Assembly: GCF_002835465.1 (NCBI RefSeq)
Contig: NZ_PIZM01000001.1
Coordinates: 1 to 64,000, forward strand
Origin: Psychromonas sp. psych-6C06
Lineage (GTDB): Bacteria; Pseudomonadota; Gammaproteobacteria; Enterobacterales; Psychromonadaceae
Direction: 5' to 3'
Length of the DNA: 64,000 bases
In this document: one piece after another, positions 57,601 to 64,000 of the stretch
How positions within the stretch are numbered: the stretch's first letter is position 1
How the letters are laid out: every line of letters begins with the position of its first letter
The notes under the pieces: generated by a model
What the model was told of the DNA's origin: nothing
The model's input: only the letters and a program-made list of their open reading frames with translations
Database searches by the model: none
Program-made: the position numbers and the translations under genes

Positions 57601-59217
57601 AAACCAGGTGAAGGTGGTCAATTACCAGGCCACAAAGTTGATGACTGGATCGGTCGTACACGTCACTCTACTCCTGGAGTAGGTCTAATTTCGCCACCTC
57701 CGCATCACGATATCTACTCAATCGAAGATTTAGCACAGCTAATCTACGATCTGAAAAACGCTAACCGCGCTGGCCGTGTTAACGTTAAGTTAGTATCAGA
57801 AGCGGGTGTTGGTACCATCGCATCAGGTGTTGCTAAAGCAAAAGCTGACGTTATCTTAATCGCTGGTTTTGACGGCGGTACAGGTGCATCACCACTTTCA
57901 TCAATTCGCCATGCGGGTCTACCATGGGAATTAGGACTATCTGAAGCGCATCAAACGCTAATGAAAAACGGCCTACGTAACCGTATCGTTTTACAAGCAG
58001 ATGGGCAGATGAAAACGCCACGTGATTTAACCATCGCAGCACTTCTTGGTTCTGAAGAGTGGGGCGTAGCAACAGCAGCGCTGGTTGTTGAAGGTTGTAT
58101 CATGATGCGTAAGTGTCACTTGAATACGTGTCCTGTTGGTATCGCAACACAGAACAAAACATTACGTGAGCGTTTCGATGGCCGCGTTGATGATGTTGTT
58201 ACTTTCTTTGGTTACATGGTTGAAGGCATGCGTGAAAACATGGCGAAACTAGGTTACGCATCAATCAACGAAATGGTTGGTCAAACGCAAAGCCTGAAAG
58301 TACGTGAAGATATCAATCACTGGAAATACAAAAACCTAGATTTAAGCACTATCTTGTTCAAACAAGAAGGTAAAGCTGAAGATGGCATGTTTAATCAAAC
58401 GGGCCAAAATCATAACCTTGAAGAAGTGTTAGATAGAAAACTGATTGAACTTGCGAAACCTGCTCTTGAAAAAGGCGAAGCCGTATCGGGTGAGTTCCCA
58501 ATCATTAATATCGACCGTTCGTGTGGCACCATGCTTTCTAACGAAATCTCTAAGGTGTACAACGACAAAGGTTTACCACAGCCGATGAAAGTTAAATTCC
58601 ACGGTTCTGCGGGTCAATCATTTGGTTGTTTCCTAGCAAAAGGTGTTGAATTTACGGTTGAAGGGGATGCTAACGATTACTGGGGTAAAGGTTTATCTGG
58701 CGGTCAAATCGTCGTTTACCCACATCGTAATTCAGACGTTGTTGCAAAAGACAATATCATTGTTGGTAACGTCTGTTTCTACGGTGCAACATCGGGTGAG
58801 TCATACATCAATGGTATGGCTGGCGAGCGTTTCTGTGTACGTAACTCGGGTGCAGAAGTGGTTGTTGAAGGTGTTGGTGATCACGGTTGTGAATATATGA
58901 CCGGCGGTGTCATGATTAACCTTGGCTCTACAGGTCGTAACTTTGCGGCAGGTATGAGTGGTGGTGTTGCTTACATTTGGGATCAAGATGATGCCTTTGA
59001 AGCGAACTGTAATATGGAACTTGTTGACCTAGATCCTCTTACTCAAGAAGATAGAGATCTGATTGTTGGCAAAGTTACAAAACACTTTGAACTAACTGAG
59101 TCTAACCTTGCTGCCGCATTCCTTGCGGATGTAAATGCAAGCTTAGCGAAAATGGTTAAAGTAATGCCACGTGATTACAAAGCAGTATTAGCAGCACGTG
59201 CGAAAGGAGCAGCATAA
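54700..59217 (+). CDS. gltB: Glutamate synthase [NADPH] large subunit
   Basis: Converts glutamine and 2-oxoglutarate to two glutamate with electrons from GltD. 1505 residues from ATG 54700, which is well spaced after GAAGGAC; ATG 54694 is too close to that site. The N-terminal amidotransferase (21-~430) starts with the nucleophile Cys21 after a 20-residue propeptide (EMEHDACGIGFVAHL). The FMN domain (~830-1230) includes MSFGSISHEAH, NSGEGGEDPAR and the 3Fe-4S cysteines in CIMMRKCHLNTCPVG near 1133-1145. The C-terminal beta-helix (~1250-1480) has GYMVEG.. and many GxxGG turns. Overlaps gltD by one base. Confidence 0.98.
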   Translation: MTNIEQNAQGLYVPEMEHDACGIGFVAHLKNSKSHAIVTQALDMLARMEHRGGQGCDPCSGDGAGILLQKPHEFLVTEALKVGITLPKFDQYAVGTVLFPKDENQRNECREILARTAERLGLEVLGYRVLPTDNSMIGADPLSSEPQFEHLFVTGGADMDPAVLERKAFILRNYATRICLQSVAGIEDNFYINTFSYKTIVYKGQLTTEQVPQYFLDLQDPAMVTALALVHSRFSTNTFPRWRLAQPFRYIAHNGEINTVRGNINWMKAREALLEAEFFTREELDMLMPICTEGMSDSASFDMALELLVLSGRSLPHSLMMMIPEAWQENKAMDPKRRAFYQYHANIMEPWDGPASVCFTDGVQVGATLDRNGLRPSRYCVTKDDYLIMASESGVVNIEPENIKLRGRLQPGRIFVADLEQGRIISDDEVKNGIAAQQPYETWLTDNLVKLENQPNALERNIQPNDGQLLRRLQTFGVTSEEINEIVLPMFRDGKEPLGAMGVDWPLAVLSHQSQHLSHYFKQLFAQVTNPPIDPIRERMVMSLNTYLGKDQNLLSETPLHCHKVELESPVLSNAELEKINALDHKHLQAKTLDTLFKASGQPGKLEKSIKRICRYAEDAVNDGYSIIILSDRNATSDHAPIPAMLITGAVHHYLIKKGLRALCDIVVETGDVRETHHFATVIGYGASAVNAYLIEEMIVDLQAKKRLPADKSVDELFASYKSAIDAGLLKIFSKMGISTIQSYQGAQIFEALGVSKAVVDAYFTGTVTRIQGLSIDDIASEAIVRHRFAYPLREVPVTRLDVGGVYQWKQRGEKHLFNPTTISLLQESTRNKNYAQFKEYADAVDAQGDNAATLRSQFEFVPKSTGPISIDDVEPAENILKRFATGAMSFGSISHEAHSTLAIAMNRIGAKSNSGEGGEDPARFLPKENGDWERSAIKQVASGRFGVTSYYLTNAAEIQIKMAQGAKPGEGGQLPGHKVDDWIGRTRHSTPGVGLISPPPHHDIYSIEDLAQLIYDLKNANRAGRVNVKLVSEAGVGTIASGVAKAKADVILIAGFDGGTGASPLSSIRHAGLPWELGLSEAHQTLMKNGLRNRIVLQADGQMKTPRDLTIAALLGSEEWGVATAALVVEGCIMMRKCHLNTCPVGIATQNKTLRERFDGRVDDVVTFFGYMVEGMRENMAKLGYASINEMVGQTQSLKVREDINHWKYKNLDLSTILFKQEGKAEDGMFNQTGQNHNLEEVLDRKLIELAKPALEKGEAVSGEFPIINIDRSCGTMLSNEISKVYNDKGLPQPMKVKFHGSAGQSFGCFLAKGVEFTVEGDANDYWGKGLSGGQIVVYPHRNSDVVAKDNIIVGNVCFYGATSGESYINGMAGERFCVRNSGAEVVVEGVGDHGCEYMTGGVMINLGSTGRNFAAGMSGGVAYIWDQDDAFEANCNMELVDLDPLTQEDRDLIVGKVTKHFELTESNLAAAFLADVNASLAKMVKVMPRDYKAVLAARAKGAA

Positions 59218-60686
59218 TGGGTAAGCCTACTGGATTTTTAGAATTAGGACGTGAACTGCCAGGTAAACTACCGGTAGAAGAGCGCCTAAAAGATAATAAA
59301 GAATTCGTTAAAATGGATGAGTTTGGTTCAAAAATTAATGACCAAGCTTCTCGTTGTATGGATTGTGGCGTACCGTTTTGTCATAACGGTTGCCCAATTG
59401 GTAACATCATTCCTGAATTCAACGATGCGGTTTACCGTGATAGCTGGCAAGAAGCATGGGAAATTTTAAGCTCGACTAATAACTTCCCTGAGTTTACAGG
59501 ACGTGTTTGTCCTGCACCTTGTGAAAGCTCATGTGTATTAGGTATTAACCAAGATCCAATTACTATCTGTAACATCGAGAAAAACATCGTTGAGACAGCA
59601 TACAAAAACGGTTACGTTAAGCCTAAAATTCCAACATCTCGTACAGGTAAAACGGTTGCTATCATCGGCTCAGGACCTGCGGGTCTTGCTGCTGCTGAGC
59701 AGCTAAACAGTGCTGGTCATACGGTAACAGTTTATGAGCGTGATGAGAAAGTAGGTGGCCTTTTACGTTTTGGTATTCCTGATTTCAAACTTGGCATGGA
59801 CGTTATCGATCGTAAAATTGCGGTAATGGAAGCTGCTGGTATAAAGATGGTTGTGAATGCACACATCGGTGTTGATTTTGATGCAAGCGAGTTGCGTAAG
59901 CAATTTGATGTTGTGTTACTAACTGGTGGTTCAACAGTACCACGTGATTTACCAATTCCAGGTCGCGACCTGAAAGGTGTTCACTTTGCGATGGAATTCC
60001 TTGGTCAAAACAACCGCCGTGCAAATGGTATGGATCTGAAAACTGAAGAGATTCATGCTGCAGATGATCACGTTGTGGTTATCGGTGGTGGTGATACAGG
60101 TTCTGACTGTGTGGGTACTTCTAATCGTCACGGTGCAGCCTCTGTAACACAAGTGGAAATCATGCCTGTTCCACCTGAGAAACGTACTGTCAATATGCCT
60201 TGGCCTTCGTACCCAATGATTCTTAAAACAACGACTTCACACGAAGAAGGTGTCGATCGTCATTGGTCTATCTTGACCAAAGAGTTCATTGGTGATGAAA
60301 ATGGCCATGTAAAAGAACTTGTTGTTGCTGATATCGAGTGGGAAGAAGCAGCACCGGGTCAACGTCCTAACTTCAAAGAGATTGAAGGTAGTGTACGTTC
60401 AATTCCTTGTACTAAAGCATTCTTAGCGATGGGCTTCTTACACCCAGAGCCAACAGGTGTATTAGCGCAGTTAGAAATTGAATTAGATGAGCGTGGTAAC
60501 GTTAAAACTAACGACTTCCAAACAAGCCAAGCGGGTGTATTTGCTGCTGGTGATATGCGTACAGGTCAATCTTTGATCGTTCGTTGTATCAATGAAGGTC
60601 GTGAAGCGTCACGTGCTGTTGATGCTTACTTAATGGGTGACACTAACCTTGAGTGTATTAATGACTCACTAATGTTAGCTAACTAA
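59217..60686 (+). CDS. gltD: Glutamate synthase [NADPH] small subunit
   Basis: 489 residues. The N-terminal cysteine clusters CMDCGVPFCHNGCPIG (near 47-62) and CPAPCESSCV (near 97-106) hold the two [4Fe-4S] centres. FAD and NADPH folds follow: VAIIGSGPAGLAAAEQL near 146-162 and VVVIGGGDTGSDCVGTS near 285-301. The late GVFAAGDMRTGQSLIVRCINEGREASRAV closes the FAD domain. TAATG overlap with gltB makes the two equimolar. Confidence 0.98.
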   Translation: MGKPTGFLELGRELPGKLPVEERLKDNKEFVKMDEFGSKINDQASRCMDCGVPFCHNGCPIGNIIPEFNDAVYRDSWQEAWEILSSTNNFPEFTGRVCPAPCESSCVLGINQDPITICNIEKNIVETAYKNGYVKPKIPTSRTGKTVAIIGSGPAGLAAAEQLNSAGHTVTVYERDEKVGGLLRFGIPDFKLGMDVIDRKIAVMEAAGIKMVVNAHIGVDFDASELRKQFDVVLLTGGSTVPRDLPIPGRDLKGVHFAMEFLGQNNRRANGMDLKTEEIHAADDHVVVIGGGDTGSDCVGTSNRHGAASVTQVEIMPVPPEKRTVNMPWPSYPMILKTTTSHEEGVDRHWSILTKEFIGDENGHVKELVVADIEWEEAAPGQRPNFKEIEGSVRSIPCTKAFLAMGFLHPEPTGVLAQLEIELDERGNVKTNDFQTSQAGVFAAGDMRTGQSLIVRCINEGREASRAVDAYLMGDTNLECINDSLMLAN

Positions 60687-60709
60687 TATCGACTTAATCG
60701 TCTATGTAG

Positions 60710-60742
60710 AGCCCCGACTTTAATAAGTCGGGGCTTTTTTTT
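60710..60742 (+). terminator. gltBD terminator
   Basis: AGCCCCGACTT-TAAT-AAGTCGGGGCT followed by eight T. Confidence 0.96.
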
Positions 60743-60828
60743 ATCCATATTTTTATTTCACTATCAGTAATAGCAAACAAAATAAGTCGTTAATCTATTT
60801 TTCTGAATATGCCCTCCAGTATCTAACC

Positions 60829-60872
60829 TGCTCAAAACGCATTGTGTTGAATGCAGTTAATAGCAATCCGTA
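60829..60872. repeat. Dispersed repeat R2, short copy f
   Basis: TCTAACCTGCTCAAAACGCA and TTGTGTTGAATGCAG match the end of copy e (51160-51200). Confidence 0.6.
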
Positions 60873-60932
60873 TGCTGTCTGCCCACCTTGTGGGTTAAAA
60901 GAATAGATAACTGCTTTGCATTCAATCGCTAG

Positions 60933-61053
60933 TTATATCAAATCCACTAAATAACTGATCAATCTTACTGGTTAAAAGAAGCTACTTCAGCGTTAAAATT
61001 TCGTAAAGGAAACAACCATTTGCATAAATTTTAGCCTTGAAATCCCTCCTTCT
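60933..61053. repeat. MITE-like repeat R1, truncated copy f
   Basis: 121 nt from TATATCAAATCCACTAAATA to AATCCCTCCTTCTC; same orientation as copy c, right end missing. It lies ~110 nt before ppk. Confidence 0.8.
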
Positions 61054-61164
61054 CTATTTTTGTTGTTTATTTGTTATTTTTAAGTCAATGTTTTGGTTGG
61101 GTAATCCGTTTGTCATCTTTTATGATTAGCATGCGCATAATGGAAATAATAAGAATGGACTGTT

Positions 61165-63264
61165 ATGTTAATCGAAAAAGAACAATACCTAGATAGAGAG
61201 TTAAGCTGGTTATCATTTAATCAAAGAGTGTTGCAGGAAGCACAAGATGATTCTGTGCCTTTAATTGAGCGATTACGTTTTTTAGGTATTTATTCAAGCA
61301 ACATTGATGAATTTTATCGTGTCAGAGTTGCTAACGTCCGCCGTATTGCACTTTACAGTCAATTTAAACAAAAAGAAAAAGCCAAACAATTATTTGTTGA
61401 AATTCTTGATAAGGTACAGCAATTAGAGAATGATTTTGACGAAACGTATCAAATATTATTAAAAAGCTTAACTGATAACCATATTAATCTAATTAATGAG
61501 ATGCAAATTAATGAGGGGCATCAGCAGTGGTTAAAAGATTATTTTCAAGAGCAGTTACGTGGCCATATCTTCCCGCTTATTATCACCGAAAAAATAGATC
61601 TCATTGAACAAATTAAAGATGATTGCACCTATTTAATGGTAGAGATGCGTAAGGCCAATAAAGCGAATCGGTATGCATTAATTGAAGTGCCTAGTCACAA
61701 TGTGCCACGGTTTGTTAAACTGCCACAAATAAAAGGTGAAATACAAACAGATATTATTTTACTTGATAATATTATCCGCTATAGCTTGGCGGATATCTTT
61801 AATGTGTTTTATGAATTTGACACTATCCGTGCTTACTCGATGAAACTAACCCGTGATGCGGAGTTTGAGATTCAGGATGAAATAAACCACAGTTTATTTG
61901 AGCGTATGTCCAGTGGCTTGCGAACCCGTTTAAATGCAGAGCCGGTGCGCTTAGTTTATGATCGTAAAATGCCAGAAACGATGTTAAAGGTGCTTAAGAA
62001 AGGCTTTAATATTAAATCTAACAAGCGCCTGAATGCAGGGGGACGTTACCTTAGTTTTAAAGACTTTATTCAATTTCCAACGGTCGGAGATAGCACATTG
62101 GTTTACGATAAAATGCCAAGCTTAGTGCATCCGGCATTTAATGTAAGTGAGCATTTATCACAGGCTATCAAAAAGCAAGATATTCTACTTTATTACCCTT
62201 ACCATAAATTTAGCTACTTTACTGAGTGGTTAAGACAGTCGGCATTTGATCCATTAGTAACCAGCATTGAAATCTGCTTATATCGGGTTGCTAAAAACTC
62301 AAGGGTGATTGCCGCATTAATGGAAGCGGTAAAAAATGGTAAAAGCGTTCACGTTAATATTGAGTTACAGGCACGCTTTGATGAGCAAGCAAACATCACT
62401 TGGGCTGAAAAGTTAACCAAAGCGGGGGTTCGTGTTACCTACGGAGTACATGCACTGAAGGTACATGCAAAATTGTGTGTGATATCACGTCAAGAAGGCG
62501 AGAAATTAGTACGATATGCGCATATTGGTAGCGGTAACTTTAACGAACAAAACGCTAAAGTTTACACAGACTTCAGCTTATTTACTTGCTCTCCTGAAAT
62601 AACCAATGAAGCTGTACAAGTTTTTGAATTTTTAAAGTATCCCTATTTAAAGTTTGAATTTAAACATCTTGTTGTTTCTCCTATTAATAGTCGTGAAAAA
62701 TTATCTGAACTGATTAATAACGAAATTAATTTTTCACAGAAAGGTATTAAGAGTGAAATTATCCTTAAGGTGAATAACTTAGTTGATCAACTGCTGATTC
62801 AAAAGTTGTATCAGGCGAGTAATGCAGGAGTAAAGGTTTCGCTGATTGTACGTGGAATCTGTTCTTTGGTTACTGGTGTGAAAGGACAGAGTGAAAATAT
62901 TACTGCTGTCAGCATTGTTGATCGCTACTTAGAGCATGCTCGCGTGTCTATTTTTTCAAACTCGGGTGAGCCTCGCGTTTATATTTCATCAGCTGATTGG
63001 ATGACCCGTAATATCGAGAGAAGAGTCGAGGTGGGGACCCCTATTTACTGCCCTTTAGTACAGCAAACTATCTTTGATATTATCAATATGCAGTTGGCTG
63101 ATAACTGTAAAGCAAGAGTCTTAGACACGGGGCAAACAAATAATTATTTACCTCAAACAGGCGCGCCTCGTTTTCGTTCGCAAATGGAAATCTATGATTA
63201 CCTTAATCGGGTGCCAGAGCAGAAAGCATGTTCAGGTGTTGCCTTTCTTGAGGCTCAATTATGA
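61165..63264 (+). CDS. ppk: Polyphosphate kinase 1
   Basis: Reversible ATP-dependent polymerase of inorganic polyphosphate. 699 residues (E. coli 688): N domain from YLDRELSWLSFNQRVLQEAQD, H domain, and two phospholipase-D-like catalytic domains. His434 in LKVHAKLCVI matches the autophosphorylated His435 of E. coli. GSGNFNEQNAKVYTDFSLFT and the late DRYLEHARVSIFSNSGEPRVYISSADWMTRN are signature stretches. No clear SD (AAGAATGGACTGTT). Its last codons overlap the start of ppx by four bases, so the two are coupled. Confidence 0.97.
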   Translation: MLIEKEQYLDRELSWLSFNQRVLQEAQDDSVPLIERLRFLGIYSSNIDEFYRVRVANVRRIALYSQFKQKEKAKQLFVEILDKVQQLENDFDETYQILLKSLTDNHINLINEMQINEGHQQWLKDYFQEQLRGHIFPLIITEKIDLIEQIKDDCTYLMVEMRKANKANRYALIEVPSHNVPRFVKLPQIKGEIQTDIILLDNIIRYSLADIFNVFYEFDTIRAYSMKLTRDAEFEIQDEINHSLFERMSSGLRTRLNAEPVRLVYDRKMPETMLKVLKKGFNIKSNKRLNAGGRYLSFKDFIQFPTVGDSTLVYDKMPSLVHPAFNVSEHLSQAIKKQDILLYYPYHKFSYFTEWLRQSAFDPLVTSIEICLYRVAKNSRVIAALMEAVKNGKSVHVNIELQARFDEQANITWAEKLTKAGVRVTYGVHALKVHAKLCVISRQEGEKLVRYAHIGSGNFNEQNAKVYTDFSLFTCSPEITNEAVQVFEFLKYPYLKFEFKHLVVSPINSREKLSELINNEINFSQKGIKSEIILKVNNLVDQLLIQKLYQASNAGVKVSLIVRGICSLVTGVKGQSENITAVSIVDRYLEHARVSIFSNSGEPRVYISSADWMTRNIERRVEVGTPIYCPLVQQTIFDIINMQLADNCKARVLDTGQTNNYLPQTGAPRFRSQMEIYDYLNRVPEQKACSGVAFLEAQL

Positions 63265-64000
63265 GCAAAGCACAGCATATTGCTGCTATTGATCTTGGGT
63301 CTAATAGCTTTCATTTGATTGTAGCAAGGGAATTAACGGGTTGTATTCAGAGTGTATTAACACAGAAAAAAAGCGTCGCTTTAGCAAGTGGGTTAGATGA
63401 AAATAATTACCTTTCAGGAGAGGCGATGCAACGAGGTTTAGACTGTTTAGCTGAGTTCAATCAGCTACTCTCTGGTTTAACCTGCCGTACCGTGCGAATC
63501 GTCGCTACTTACTCTTTGCGTGTCGCAGTAAATAGCGATGAATTTCTTACCCGTGCACAGCATGTCATGCCGTACCCAATTGAGATCATTAGCGGGGAAA
63601 AGGAGGCCACATTAATTTATCAGGGAGTCGCGCACACTTATCCTGTTAAAGGTACGACTTTGGTGATTGATATTGGCGGTGGGAGCACCGAGTTCATTAT
63701 CGGTAAGTATTTTAAAATTAAGTTTTCCCGAAGTTTATCAATGGGCTCTCGTGCTTTTTCTAATAAATTTTTTACTGATGGCTTAGTGACTAAAAAAAAC
63801 ATGAGATTAGCACAAGCTGAGGTATATCAGGTTCTATTGCCCACTGTTCAAGAGTGTCGTTTTATTGGTTGGAAAAGCGTTATAGGCACTTCAGGATCAT
63901 TTAAAGTGATCAAAGAGATCATGCTTGAATTGTATGGCGATACTGCAATAACCGAAAAACGTATTCAGCGATTAATAACGCGCTTTATTGATTATACAAG
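63261..64000 (+). CDS. ppx: Exopolyphosphatase (5' part, runs off the window)
   Basis: The first ~246 residues of Ppx/GppA-family exopolyphosphatase, which releases phosphate from polyphosphate ends. The phosphate-binding ATPase-fold starts AAIDLGSNSFHLIVARE; the catalytic glutamate is in SGEKEATLIYQG near residues 115-126; VIDIGGGSTEFIIGKY near 136-151 is the second phosphate loop. The reading frame is open to base 64000; the C-terminal helical domain lies beyond the window. ATGA overlap with ppk, a standard ppk-ppx operon. Confidence 0.95.
   Translation, partial: MSKAQHIAAIDLGSNSFHLIVARELTGCIQSVLTQKKSVALASGLDENNYLSGEAMQRGLDCLAEFNQLLSGLTCRTVRIVATYSLRVAVNSDEFLTRAQHVMPYPIEIISGEKEATLIYQGVAHTYPVKGTTLVIDIGGGSTEFIIGKYFKIKFSRSLSMGSRAFSNKFFTDGLVTKKNMRLAQAEVYQVLLPTVQECRFIGWKSVIGTSGSFKVIKEIMLELYGDTAITEKRIQRLITRFIDYT

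Noticed and set aside
57110-60152. Additional small frames within gltB and gltD
   Set aside because: Shadows of long conserved genes with no ribosome sites.
61100-61130. Pho box before ppk (TTGTCAT)
   Set aside because: Only one half-site matches; the second 7-mer is absent at the required spacing.

Overview
The window is about 40 % GC and reads as one end of a contig from a marine, probably cold-adapted, gammaproteobacterium. Gene content and order (htpG-adk, mnmA-hflD-purB, asnC/asnA, rluE/icd with a monomeric isocitrate dehydrogenase, gltBD, ppk-ppx), the PEP-CTERM protein and the many short dispersed repeats suggest a Psychromonas/Moritella/Colwellia-like organism; the genus is an inference. 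The first 15 bases look like leftover Illumina adapter, followed directly by the 3' tail of a 23S rRNA gene, so the contig probably broke inside an rRNA operon.

Layout. 1-411: adapter, 23S tail, spacer, 5S rRNA and terminator. 0.6-8.9 kb: a PEP-CTERM surface protein, htpG behind a textbook sigma-32 promoter, adk, an NlpC/P60 lipoprotein, the ribosomal oxygenase roxA, a PaiB-like protein, a GNAT and an EamA exporter. 9-17 kb: mnmA-hflD-purB, a MATE pump divergent from an AraC regulator, asnC/asnA. 17-22.7 kb: a small stress-type cluster (VOC protein, flavin reductase) divergent from a cysteine-rich HTH regulator with two abutting perfect or near-perfect operators between them, a small CxxC protein, an 8-bp tandem repeat, an acyltransferase and an amino-acid-type binding protein. 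22.7-26.3 kb: EamA, GNAT and two unknown genes separated by 200-bp repeats. 26.4-30.8 kb: a tctCBA tripartite tricarboxylate transporter with a GntR/FadR regulator; a 15-base sequence is shared by the two promoter regions. 31.4-34.9 kb: pstSCAB behind a Pho box, without phoU. 35-37.2 kb: an accessory island of long direct repeats and an Abi_C/HEPN-like gene. 37.4-40.6 kb: rluE and icd. 41-51 kb: an iron/metal block, comprising an OmpR-type regulator with Glu in place of the phospho-acceptor Asp, a Fur-box TonB receptor, and a nine-gene operon of PepSY, DUF2271, DUF4198, small secreted proteins and a Zn/Mn-type ABC importer with two binding proteins. 51.3-64 kb: EamA, two unknown or CheX-like genes, gltBD, ppk and the start of ppx.

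Themes. Two blocks deserve attention. The first is the Fur-linked metal-uptake locus (41.0-51.0 kb), which joins an outer-membrane receptor, inner-membrane PepSY protein, two secreted proteins predicted to mature with an N-terminal histidine, and a metal ABC importer that carries both a ligand-complete and a ligand-poor binding protein. The second is the population of dispersed non-coding elements: at least four families (called R1-R4 here), two of them with inverted termini, one copy of R1 nested in a copy of R2, and some copies forming gene ends or sitting just upstream of start codons. No tRNA, CRISPR array, insertion-sequence transposase or prophage was seen.
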